Shown piece by piece: positions 1 through 8,856 of a DNA stretch of 64,000 bases; within the stretch, counting starts at the first letter, position 1, and each line of letters begins with the position of its first letter. Both the position numbers and the translations under genes were made by a program. The DNA lies in NCBI GenBank assembly GCA_003669585.1, contig QWOQ01000017.1:414259-478258 (forward strand). The letters are read 5' to 3'. The DNA comes from Planctomycetota bacterium. Its GTDB lineage: Bacteria; Planctomycetota; Planctomycetia; Pirellulales; UBA1268. The notes beneath the pieces were generated by a model, which saw nothing but the letters and a program-made list of their open reading frames with translations, searched no databases and was not told the origin of the DNA.

Positions 1-43
1 GAGCGTTTCATTCATTCATTTTCTTTTTCCAAGGAGCTTTTCC

Positions 44-250
44 ATGACTAGTTTTATTCTGTGGGCCGTGATGGCCCTCGCCCCGGTAGCTGTCGTGACC
101 GACTTTGCGTCACAGACCGCTTGCGATGTGTGTGATTGCTGCAGTTGCTGCCAGAGTGGCACATGCGTCTGCAAGGATTGCACGTGCTGCTGCTGCGTGG
201 CCGACTGCTGCGAGCAGGGCAAGAGTTGCGGCGAGTGCTGTGACTTGTAG
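44..250 (+). CDS. Small exported cysteine-rich peptide (68 aa, 18 Cys)
   Basis: ORF with hydrophobic N-terminus (MTSFILWAVMALAPVAVV) then CDVCDCCSCC...CTCCCCVADCC; AAGGAG ribosome-binding site upstream (about 31-36); strong terminator directly downstream. Confidence 0.7.
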   Translation: MTSFILWAVMALAPVAVVTDFASQTACDVCDCCSCCQSGTCVCKDCTCCCCVADCCEQGKSCGECCDL

Positions 251-280
251 TTGACAAAGGCACTGAAAAAGAACGTGCTG

Positions 281-322
281 CCCGGCCGGCCCATCCCCAA
301 GAGTGGCCGGCCGGGTTTTTTT
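281..322 (+). terminator. Rho-independent terminator
   Basis: Perfect 11-bp stem CCCGGCCGGCC (281-291)/GGCCGGCCGGG (305-315) followed by seven T. Confidence 0.9.
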
Positions 323-355
323 ATAACCGCCGCCCTGTGCTACAGGGGGTGAAGC

Positions 356-520
356 ACTCGGGAAGTTGCGACGTACTTTGAGGTGAGCGAGTCGCGGGTT
401 CGACGTATCAAGTAGGAGCGTCGGGAACTCTCAACAAGACCGCGCCGTTGCTCGAGCGGCAGCGAACACCAGATACTCCCGGCGGTCACTCTTCATGCGG
501 ACAACGAGCATGTTGTCGGC
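356..520 (+). pseudogene. Remnant of transposase-like helix-turn-helix protein (IS630-like orfA style)
   Basis: Conceptual translation TREVATYFEVSESRVRRIK*ERRELSTRPRR has HTH character but contains an in-frame TAG (413-415) and no start. Confidence 0.45.
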
Positions 521-646
521 TTGGCCCGCAACGAAGCGAAGCGGCCGTTGTTCACGGCCTGGAAAATAAAGGCAATAGTTGAATCCAAGACCATTGTCAT
601 CATACTGGGCAAAGCAGGACCGTCCCCTTGGACAGAGTGCCTATAT

Positions 647-1930
647 ATGGATCACTCCCGTTTTCTCTCGGAGCATTTTGAACTTACACGCCGGTACTTT
701 CTCCGGGCCGGCGTGATGGGAATGACGGCCTCACAGCTCACCGTCAATGCTGCGGCATTGACCGCGGCGGACGAGTTGGCTCAAGCTTCGCCAAAAGCAC
801 ATACCAAACCCGATAAAGGGGGGGTCCGGCCAGATCCGTATTTCACGCCAGCGGAAGATTTTCGCGACGTATCGCGTGGCAAGCCGCTTCCGCACGCATT
901 ATCGGATGATCAGAAAACCGCAGTGGGGCTGACCCGCGAAACGTGGCAACTCGAAGTGATCTCGGACCCCGATAATCCGGCAAAGATTGGCAAACCACTG
1001 ACCAAAGCCGATGGTACGGCGCTCGATTTCAAAGGGTTGTTGAAGCTGAGTGAAACGCATGCTGTACGATTTCCAAAAGTTATGACGTGCCTGAATTTGG
1101 GTTGCCCGCTCGGCATGGGCTTGTGGGAAGGTGTGCCGCTGCGGGAGATCATCTGGCTGACGAAACCGCGCGAAAATCTGCGTCGCGTTTTCTATTACGG
1201 CTACCACAACGATGATCCCACGCAGATGTTCCGCAGTTCGCTGCCGATCGGCCGAGTGCTGGAAGATCCGTTCGATCTGCCTCCTGTGATTCTGTGTTAC
1301 AAGCTGAATGGTGAGTGGCTGGATTGCGAACGTGGAGGTCCGGTGCGAGTCGTTGTGCCGGAAGCCTATGGTTTCAAATCCATCAAATGGCTGTCACATA
1401 TCGTGCTGACCAATCTGGCGCATGCGAATGATACGTACGCCGAGCAAAACAACGACGTTGAGAGCCCCTTAAAGACGTTCGCCGCCACGATGACAATCCC
1501 CAAAGAGGTTAAGGCTGGTGAAGCAATCATGGTTTCGGGATACGCGCAGGTTGGTATTTCAGGGCTATCAAAAGTTCAGGTGTCGATCGAATCCAGCGCT
1601 GTCGAACGACCTGAGAACGATCCGTATTTCACGGCCGCACCCTGGATAGATGCGGAATTGTTGGCGGCACCTCAAAACTGGGCAGCCTTAAGCGACGGCA
1701 AGATCCCCCAGCAGACTCATGGCTTCGACGCAGCCGGTGCTCCGAAGACCTGGCCACTGCGTCTCACCAACGCTCATTGGGCGGCAGTCATGCCTCGCCT
1801 TGCTGCCGGTGAATACACGTTTCGCTGTCGTACGATTGACGAACAAGGTCACGCTCAGCCCATGCCACGACCATTCCGTAAGTCGGGCCATGCAGCGATC
1901 GAATCGATCAGAATTACGGTTACAGAGTGA
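647..1930 (+). CDS. Molybdopterin-dependent oxidoreductase, sulfite oxidase family, with Tat-like signal
   Basis: ORF 521-1930; the plausible start is ATG 647 (MDHSRFLSEHFELTRRYFLRAG); CLNLGCPLGMGLWEGVPL and GGPVRVVVPEAYGFKSIKWLSHI match the family. Confidence 0.8.
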   Translation: MDHSRFLSEHFELTRRYFLRAGVMGMTASQLTVNAAALTAADELAQASPKAHTKPDKGGVRPDPYFTPAEDFRDVSRGKPLPHALSDDQKTAVGLTRETWQLEVISDPDNPAKIGKPLTKADGTALDFKGLLKLSETHAVRFPKVMTCLNLGCPLGMGLWEGVPLREIIWLTKPRENLRRVFYYGYHNDDPTQMFRSSLPIGRVLEDPFDLPPVILCYKLNGEWLDCERGGPVRVVVPEAYGFKSIKWLSHIVLTNLAHANDTYAEQNNDVESPLKTFAATMTIPKEVKAGEAIMVSGYAQVGISGLSKVQVSIESSAVERPENDPYFTAAPWIDAELLAAPQNWAALSDGKIPQQTHGFDAAGAPKTWPLRLTNAHWAAVMPRLAAGEYTFRCRTIDEQGHAQPMPRPFRKSGHAAIESIRITVTE

Positions 1931-1961
1931 CGAAGTCTATTCCGCAGGCAGCAGATCATAG

Positions 1962-2282
1962 TCATTGATCGGTGCCGTCCGGCGACACTGTCAGATCCTT
2001 TGCCGATGCGATCCTCGAGATCGGCAGCGGGCCATACAAATGCGGAAACAAGTCCCCGCCTCGCGACGGCTCCCACTTCAATGCATCGCCGAGAGTATCC
2101 GCATCGATTGCCAGCAGCATGAGATCCGTCTGCCCGACATAGTGTTTGCGGATGGTGCCGTTCAGCTGAGATGCCGTCGAAAAATGAATGAATCCATCGC
2201 GCAGGTCGTCCGGTGAACCGTTCCACGAAATGAGTTGTCGAATCTCTTCCCAGACCCCTTTTGAACAAACTTTGTAGATCAT
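1962..2282 (-). CDS. DUF952 family protein
   Basis: MIYKVCSKGVWEE...DGFIHFSTASQL...LDADTL-like LLAIDADTLG, FPHLYGPLP pattern. Confidence 0.8.
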   Translation of the reverse strand: MIYKVCSKGVWEEIRQLISWNGSPDDLRDGFIHFSTASQLNGTIRKHYVGQTDLMLLAIDADTLGDALKWEPSRGGDLFPHLYGPLPISRIASAKDLTVSPDGTDQ

Positions 2283-2326
2283 GTCTCTAAACGGTTCCTG
2301 CCACCTTTTATCTCTTGCACGGGCGG

Positions 2327-3286
2327 CTACTTCTTGAGTAGTTCGCGTATTTCTTTATCGAGCTCAAGAGCTTTTTTTTCTGCGTCAGCAACCGGTAATC
2401 CTTGCGGGATGCCTGGTCGCTTGTGTTTCGTACTCGAAAGCCAGGCGAGTTTTAACAACTGCTGTTTCTTCTCCACCAAAGCCTTGATCTTATCGACCTC
2501 GTTGATCATCTCAGGGGAAGGTGCATCAAGTTTCAATCCCCAATACGCAGCTAACGGAGACGCAACGACCAGTTGGCCCTCTAGGTTCGGGTGAACTCCA
2601 TCGCCGGCAAATGTGAATGAAGGATTTGTTTTACGTTTTTCCAGCACAGATTGTTTCATCGCTCCATGAACATCGAGCACTTCCCATCCCGCTTGTTTCT
2701 TTTTCAGGAGCCAAGCGGAGTAGGCTTCTAGCACATCGTCATATCCGGCGTAGGGTTGTCGATATTCTTTCTCTCCTGCTGGCAGCAGCCGATCTTTGAT
2801 AGGCAATGCGTCGAAGAATGCAGGAGTCAGGTGAATAATCTTTGCTCCACTTTTCTCAACAGCGATGTGCAAACGCTCGATTCCATCTTTGAAATTTCCG
2901 AAACGATCTTCACTAAAAGGATAGTAGATTCCATCATTCATGCCGTAACAGGCGACGACGAGATCGGGCTTGGACTGCTCCAATACACGCTGAAGTCGTT
3001 CATGCAAATCGGGACGAGGGAAAGCTCCGCCAGCATGACCCGGTTCAGTTAGTCCAGAAACAGTTTCGCTGGGCAAACCGAGGTTGATCAACTCCAGATG
3101 ATTTTCCGGATGTTGCAGGTAAATCGCGGTATCGATCGCAGATATATAGCCACCAGCATGCGTGATGCTATCACCAAGGAAAATAATTCGCTTGGACTCA
3201 GGAAGATGGTTCTCGGCCACGATTGAGCGATTGGCGAATAACACCAAACAACTTACTAAACATCCGATGGTAAAACGAAGTAACAT
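2327..3286 (-). CDS. SGNH/GDSL hydrolase family protein, exported
   Basis: Signal peptide, IIFLGDSITHAGGY, VACYGMNDGIYYP, DGVHPNLEGQ; likely start at internal Met (MLLRFTIGCLVSCLVLFANRS). Confidence 0.85.
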   Translation of the reverse strand: MLLRFTIGCLVSCLVLFANRSIVAENHLPESKRIIFLGDSITHAGGYISAIDTAIYLQHPENHLELINLGLPSETVSGLTEPGHAGGAFPRPDLHERLQRVLEQSKPDLVVACYGMNDGIYYPFSEDRFGNFKDGIERLHIAVEKSGAKIIHLTPAFFDALPIKDRLLPAGEKEYRQPYAGYDDVLEAYSAWLLKKKQAGWEVLDVHGAMKQSVLEKRKTNPSFTFAGDGVHPNLEGQLVVASPLAAYWGLKLDAPSPEMINEVDKIKALVEKKQQLLKLAWLSSTKHKRPGIPQGLPVADAEKKALELDKEIRELLKK

Positions 3287-3608
3287 GTGTGCCTCGCATC
3301 TATAAAGAGATTCGTAAACAATTTGGTCGGTCAACGAGTCATTTCAGTTTGCTTTCGTTGCTAGTTTGCCGTCGCGGAATCAATCTCGAAGACTGTTCGA
3401 TGGCGAATACCGTTGGACGAAAAAGTGTCAGGAACGAATGACACTGTCAAAATATCTGAATCGCGTAGCATAATCTATTGGCGGATGGCAGGTTTTTGTA
3501 AACTGCCGGTTGTCAGAGTTGGTATTGATGAAAAACCCTCCCGCTCCTGTCGATTAAAAGCAAACGATTCGCGACATGCACGCCGCCACCAGAACTCGGG
3601 CGATCGAA

Positions 3609-4196
3609 TTAGCCGTCGGGCGTGTCAATGAGATGTTGCAGCCGCGCGGCCAGTTCGGTGGGATAGCGATTCGGCCAGGTAGCATCAAGCAGGCCGACAT
3701 CAAGCATGTCCCGCAAGTGCGTGCGGTCTTTATCTCGGTATGAAGTCAGTTTCATGCGCACAAGCGCTTCCAGCGACAGGACCCGGTAGGACTTGAAGGA
3801 CTTGGACTCATCCACGTCTGGCGCGGCCGACACGTACGCTTCACGGACTTTCTCACCCGAGAAAATAACATACACAGCGTCGCGTGCTTTCGCGTCAGGC
3901 CCATCCAGAAACATCGTGATTCCCGCCGAGCGACGATATACAAAACCGACCGCTTCGAGCGCCACCGTGACGCGGTCGAGATCTTCCCGGCGAATCACCA
4001 GATCGACATCCTGCGTCGCGCGCACGGCCGATTCATCGACCTGCTCGACCCAGGCCATCACCGCATTGCCACCGATCACAGCGTATGGAATTCCGGCGGC
4101 CTCCAGTGCGCTCGTGGATCGCAACAATCGCTGGCGAACTTTTTCCACGGCTCGCTCCATTCGATCCAAGGCGAAGAGGCCGTCGTACTCCTGCAT
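3609..4196 (-). CDS. Nucleotidyltransferase-fold protein (AbiEii-like)
   Basis: AGIPYAVIGGNAVMAWVEQ...RATQDVDLVIRREDLDRV; GG(N)A...DVDL nucleotidyltransferase signature; likely start MQEYDG. Confidence 0.65.
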   Translation of the reverse strand: MQEYDGLFALDRMERAVEKVRQRLLRSTSALEAAGIPYAVIGGNAVMAWVEQVDESAVRATQDVDLVIRREDLDRVTVALEAVGFVYRRSAGITMFLDGPDAKARDAVYVIFSGEKVREAYVSAAPDVDESKSFKSYRVLSLEALVRMKLTSYRDKDRTHLRDMLDVGLLDATWPNRYPTELAARLQHLIDTPDG

Positions 4197-4363
4197 TCCA
4201 CCATCTCCGGCAAACGCCCAACTCCAATGCAACCGAGTATATCAGCTTGCAAGAACATGTTGATGTCAACCAATCCCCAACAAACGAGCGGAACCGGAAG
4301 TCACTTCGCGGCGCGCCGCGAATGCCTCCAACACGCCGGTAGTGGCCTTCATCCTGGCCTCCG

Positions 4364-4447
4364 TCTCACTTCGAACCTCTCACTTCGAAGTGAGTCGGCT
4401 CCTGCCGGCGGTCTGCACAGCTGCTTGAGTGACAACTTGAGTGACAA
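4364..4447. repeat. Cluster of short direct and inverted repeats
   Basis: TCTCACTTCGAA x2 (4364-4375, 4378-4389), palindrome TCACTTCGAAGTGA (4380-4393), TTGAGTGACAA x2 (4425-4435, 4437-4447). Confidence 0.6.
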
Positions 4448-4755
4448 GGAGATGAGCCGAATATCGCGGCTGCAGGAAAGAGCACAGAAGTGGAAACTCC
4501 TCCACCCCTGCCATGGCCCCTGCGAGGGAGACAGGCACCTATTCCTGTGAAACACGAGCCAGCGATGTGTTCCAGAATAAGTGGCGCGTCTATAAAGTAA
4601 GGATAAAAGATCATTCGCACGCGCGGTTTATTGGATGTTTGCATCCGACACCGATCACCCGGCGAATGGAGTGTCGGCCTGAAATCCCTCCAACCGAGAC
4701 TGCGAGTAACAATATGTCGAACCGATCCGCAACTACCACTCAATTCGGAAAAACG

Positions 4756-6471
4756 ATGACACACAATTTCAAGTATCTGCTGCTGACGGTTGTTTCTCTC
4801 TTAGTTTTAGGGGGAGAGCAAGCGTGCCGGGCTGAGACGCCGGAGGAGGCCGCGACCATCGGCCGCAAACTCGGAGGCATCGAGAAAGCCAGTACGTTTG
4901 TGAAGCTGTTGAAAGATACCGACGCGGCCAAAAACCTGCTTTTCAGCAGCAACGGCACGACGACCGTATTTGTGCCAACCAACAAGGCCTTCGAGAAACT
5001 CTCCAAGGAACGTCTGCAGGCTCTGGCCGACCCGGAGAACAAGCAGTATTTAGAGCGAGTTCTCACCTACCACGCCGCTCACAACACGCGGATCGACCGG
5101 TATGTGCTTCGGCGGATCGGCTTTCTTCGCAGCGGCTTAGGACAGTATCTGAAGGTCAAACCCGACCGCACCGGCGATGTGATCACAGTGGATGCGGCCA
5201 CGATCGAGGAGTACGACCTGGCCTGCTCCAACGGGGTCGTCCACTTCATCGACACGGTTCTCGACCCCGTCGAGCTAGACCTGTTCGAGTACCTTGAAAA
5301 GGACGGGCGGTTCGCCATCCTCACGAAGCTGATCAAGCGCAGCGGACAGACTAAACTGTTCCAAAATCGGCACGACGTTTACACCGTCTTTGCCCCGACG
5401 GACGAGGCATTCGCGAGCCTTTCCAAGGGCACGGTAGACGCTCTGTTGCTGCCTGAGAAACTCGACTTGCTGTCGGATGTAATCAAGACGCACATCGCTT
5501 TGGGGACCTGGACCGTGGCGAAGATCCCTGACGTGCCCCCGCTTGGCACACCCGGAATCGATGTCGTCAATCAATACGGGCAGGAACTGGTCTACCGCAC
5601 TGCCAACGGTCGCGGCACGATCGACAACATCACGATAGGTACCGCCGACCTTGTTACCCGCAACGGGTTCGTCCATGTCATTGATCGCCCGCTTCTGCCG
5701 AAGCGAGACAGCATCATCACGGCACTCGAGCGGAACGGTGGGTTCGGGGAGTTTCTTAACTTGGCCCGGGACGCCGGCATCTACAACGTGCTCGGCCAGT
5801 TTCAGTCGCAAGTGACCGTGTTCGCCCCGACGGACGCAGCACTGAAATCGGATGCGCTCAAAGAACGCCTCCAGATGCTCAAGGATCCGGCCAACCGCGA
5901 GCGGCTTCGGGCCGTACTGTTGCGGCACGTCGTTTCGGGGCGCATTCTTACCACGAATTCAATCGATTTCCTGCGATTCACTTCGCAGATCGACGCCCGC
6001 GTCGATCTCATTCGCGAAGGGGCGAAACGCACAATTCAGGACGTTCGGATTGTCGAAACCGATATCCTGGCGCGAAACGGCGTCGCCCACGGGATCGACG
6101 GCATTATCGGCGAAGCGATGGAAGTGCCGGACACCGATCAGACATGGCAGAGTTTCGTCGGCTACGTGAAAGACACGATTCGCGGCGGGAGCGAGCTTTA
6201 CACAGCCGGCAAGTACTCGCAGGCCGCTGACTACTATGCCCGCCGCGGGTACGAGTTGAAGGCCCGCTTCGCCGGCAATATCAACCGTTTCTACGGCATT
6301 AAAGTCCCAGACATTCTGAACAACGACGTTCTCCGAAACCGAGATTACGACTTCGCCTCTACCGCGTGGTCGCAACGCAACAAGTTTCTCGAGTTGCAGC
6401 GTCTGCTCGAGACGAAGACCCCGCTTCAGATCGACGAAATTGAATTGCGAATCCCCGAGAAAAAGCCGTGA
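4756..6471 (+). CDS. Exported protein with three fasciclin (FAS1) domains
   Basis: Repeated TVFVPTNKAFEKL / TVFAPTDEAFASL / TVFAPTDAALKS and NGVVHFIDTVL / NGFVHVIDRPL / NGVAHGIDGII; start ATG 4756 with signal peptide. Confidence 0.88.
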   Translation: MTHNFKYLLLTVVSLLVLGGEQACRAETPEEAATIGRKLGGIEKASTFVKLLKDTDAAKNLLFSSNGTTTVFVPTNKAFEKLSKERLQALADPENKQYLERVLTYHAAHNTRIDRYVLRRIGFLRSGLGQYLKVKPDRTGDVITVDAATIEEYDLACSNGVVHFIDTVLDPVELDLFEYLEKDGRFAILTKLIKRSGQTKLFQNRHDVYTVFAPTDEAFASLSKGTVDALLLPEKLDLLSDVIKTHIALGTWTVAKIPDVPPLGTPGIDVVNQYGQELVYRTANGRGTIDNITIGTADLVTRNGFVHVIDRPLLPKRDSIITALERNGGFGEFLNLARDAGIYNVLGQFQSQVTVFAPTDAALKSDALKERLQMLKDPANRERLRAVLLRHVVSGRILTTNSIDFLRFTSQIDARVDLIREGAKRTIQDVRIVETDILARNGVAHGIDGIIGEAMEVPDTDQTWQSFVGYVKDTIRGGSELYTAGKYSQAADYYARRGYELKARFAGNINRFYGIKVPDILNNDVLRNRDYDFASTAWSQRNKFLELQRLLETKTPLQIDEIELRIPEKKP

Positions 6472-6506
6472 GTTAGGGATAACTCACGAACTCAAACGAG
6501 GCACGC

Positions 6507-8783
6507 ATGAAAACCCTGAACCTGATTCGTTCTGCGGCCGTCACCCTGCTCCTGTTCGCAACGACTTCCGCACTTGCGGACGAAAAAGCGAAGCTCTCCC
6601 CCGCGGATCGCGAAGCCGTGTTGGGGAAACTCAAGACGAACAAAGTCAGTTTGCAGGGTCTGACGATCGTATCGAAAGACGGCAGCCCGGCGATCAACCT
6701 TGGTACCGGCGAGAACGGCGCCGAGGCCAACAACGCCAATGACGAAAATCTGCGGCTGATCGCCCAACTGCCCGAGGTCGAGCAGGTGATGATTTACAAG
6801 GGCAAGATCACTGCGGACGGACTGGCCGCCCTCGCCGCACTGCCAAAACTCCGCTACCTACAAATGTATGCGACCGAAGTGCCCGCCGCAGCGTTCGCGG
6901 TCCTACCGAAACTGACGCAACTCAAGTCCCTGAGCCTAAGCAACTACGCCGTGACGGACGAGATTCTCAGCTACGCCGGACAGATCAAAGGATTGAAGTC
7001 GTTCGACCAAACCCAGTCCGCTATGACCCCCGCGGGCTTCCTGAAATTCCTCAACAGCGTCGAGAGCCTGGAACAACTCACCCTGTTCGGGGACTATGTC
7101 GATGACGCATGCATGAAGCAGATCGGCCAGATGAAAGACCTAAAGCGATTCTGGACGAACAGCAAGCTGATCACCTCCGTCGGTTGGGTGCATCTGGCCG
7201 GGTTGGCCAAGATGGAAGACCTCTTCCTGTCCGAGACGAATTTCGGCGATGACGATACGCGCGCCTTGGAAGGCATGAAGGACCTGAAGAATCTGGGTTT
7301 GAACAAGACTAAGATCACCGACGCTGGGATGCCTTCGCTCGCCGGGCTGACGAAACTACACGACCTCGGACTCGAAGGTACCAGGGTCACGGACAAGGGA
7401 ATGGTCATACTTAAAGGGATGACGGAGCTGGACAACCTCTATGTCGGGATGACCGAAGTCACCGCGAAGGGGCTGGCCATAGTGCCCAAGAAGGACCGGA
7501 TGGTGATGATGCGGGCCGGCAAGGGTGCGCTGACTGCGAAGCAGTTGGACGAACTGATGACGATGTACCCTGGGACGCAAATCTTCGACCCGAGCGGGTA
7601 CTGGAAGCCCGAGCGCGTAAAAGCCGCCATGAAAGAGTTGGGCAAACCGTGGCCGCCAATTCCAAAGGACAAGGATAAACCGAATCAGCCGAAACCCGAA
7701 GAAAAACAAGAGGAGCAGACCGCCGCGATCAAGGCTCTGCAAAAGAACGGTGTCGATACCAACGGTATTACTCTCTCGACCGACGAATTGGGCGGCCCGT
7801 ACATCAACGTTGGGGGAATCAACAGTTCCCGAGCCACTGCAAACGATGAGAATCTGGCGCTCGTGGCCCAACTGCCCCAACTCAAGCGGGTGGTTCTCAC
7901 ACGCGGCAATTTCACCAATGTCGGCTTGTCGAAGTTAAATGCGTTGCCGAACCTGCAGAATCTCTTGATTCTGGATCCGGATCTGAACTCCGGGGTGATC
8001 GCCGCATTAGCGGAACTCAAGATTCCCTACTACCTGACCTTCGACAAGTGCGAGATCACCGATGAAATCCTCGGCCGACTCGCCAATAATCCGAAGTTCC
8101 TCAAGAGCCTGTTTATCGTTACCGCACCGAAGCTGACGCCGGCTGCGGTGGCAAAATTTCTGGACAGCGTTGATGACTTAGAAGAGTTGAACATCGGCTA
8201 TCTAAAAGATGTCATCGACGACGACGGCATGAAACACCTCGCCAAGATGAAGAGCCTGAAGCGACTCTGGGTCGAGAGTCAAAAAGTCACGCCCGCCGGT
8301 TGGAAAGTGTTGGCCGGGTTAACCAAGATGGACTTCCTCGATGTTCGTGGAACGAGTTTCGACGACACCGCCATGACCACCCTGGAAGGGATGAAGGATC
8401 TTCATGTGCTCATGCTTACAAAAACCCGAATCACCGACGCCGGGATGCAATCAATCGCGGGGTTGACGAAACTCACCGACGTATCCTTTTCAGGGACGAA
8501 ACTCACCGATGCAGGCATGGTCCACGTAAAAGGGTTGACTCAACTCAGAAACCTCTACGTCTCGGAGACGGATGTCACCGCAAAGGGGTTGGCCCTGGTG
8601 CCGACGAAGGAAAAGATGGTGATGATGAGCGCCGGCAAAGCCCCCCTCTCGCCGAAGCAGTGGGACGAGATGATGACGATGTACCCGGGGACGCAAATCT
8701 TCGACACCGCCGGCTTCTGGAAGCCGGAGCGGATCAAGGCGGCCATGAAGGAACTGGGCAAGGAATACCTGCCCAAGAAGTGA
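6507..8783 (+). CDS. Exported leucine-rich-repeat protein with internal tandem duplication
   Basis: Signal peptide and many LRR units (LAGLTKLHDLGLEGTRVTDKGM); two halves each ending MYPGTQIFD..G.WKPER.KAAMKELGK. Confidence 0.88.
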   Translation: MKTLNLIRSAAVTLLLFATTSALADEKAKLSPADREAVLGKLKTNKVSLQGLTIVSKDGSPAINLGTGENGAEANNANDENLRLIAQLPEVEQVMIYKGKITADGLAALAALPKLRYLQMYATEVPAAAFAVLPKLTQLKSLSLSNYAVTDEILSYAGQIKGLKSFDQTQSAMTPAGFLKFLNSVESLEQLTLFGDYVDDACMKQIGQMKDLKRFWTNSKLITSVGWVHLAGLAKMEDLFLSETNFGDDDTRALEGMKDLKNLGLNKTKITDAGMPSLAGLTKLHDLGLEGTRVTDKGMVILKGMTELDNLYVGMTEVTAKGLAIVPKKDRMVMMRAGKGALTAKQLDELMTMYPGTQIFDPSGYWKPERVKAAMKELGKPWPPIPKDKDKPNQPKPEEKQEEQTAAIKALQKNGVDTNGITLSTDELGGPYINVGGINSSRATANDENLALVAQLPQLKRVVLTRGNFTNVGLSKLNALPNLQNLLILDPDLNSGVIAALAELKIPYYLTFDKCEITDEILGRLANNPKFLKSLFIVTAPKLTPAAVAKFLDSVDDLEELNIGYLKDVIDDDGMKHLAKMKSLKRLWVESQKVTPAGWKVLAGLTKMDFLDVRGTSFDDTAMTTLEGMKDLHVLMLTKTRITDAGMQSIAGLTKLTDVSFSGTKLTDAGMVHVKGLTQLRNLYVSETDVTAKGLALVPTKEKMVMMSAGKAPLSPKQWDEMMTMYPGTQIFDTAGFWKPERIKAAMKELGKEYLPKK

Positions 8784-8856
8784 GGCTTTCTTGAAGGGGT
8801 GCGCAGACAGCGGGGCAAGATGGCTTACCGGTTTTCCACTCCAGCAGTTCCCGCCG

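Noticed and set aside
3425-3444. Short inverted repeat GTGTCA...TGACAC in the intergenic region
   Set aside because: 6-bp arms only; expected by chance at this window size, though it resembles some repetitive-element ends
5275-5928. 217-aa minus-strand ORF inside the FAS1 gene
   Set aside because: Antisense shadow of a clear FAS1 protein; no RBS or recognisable motif
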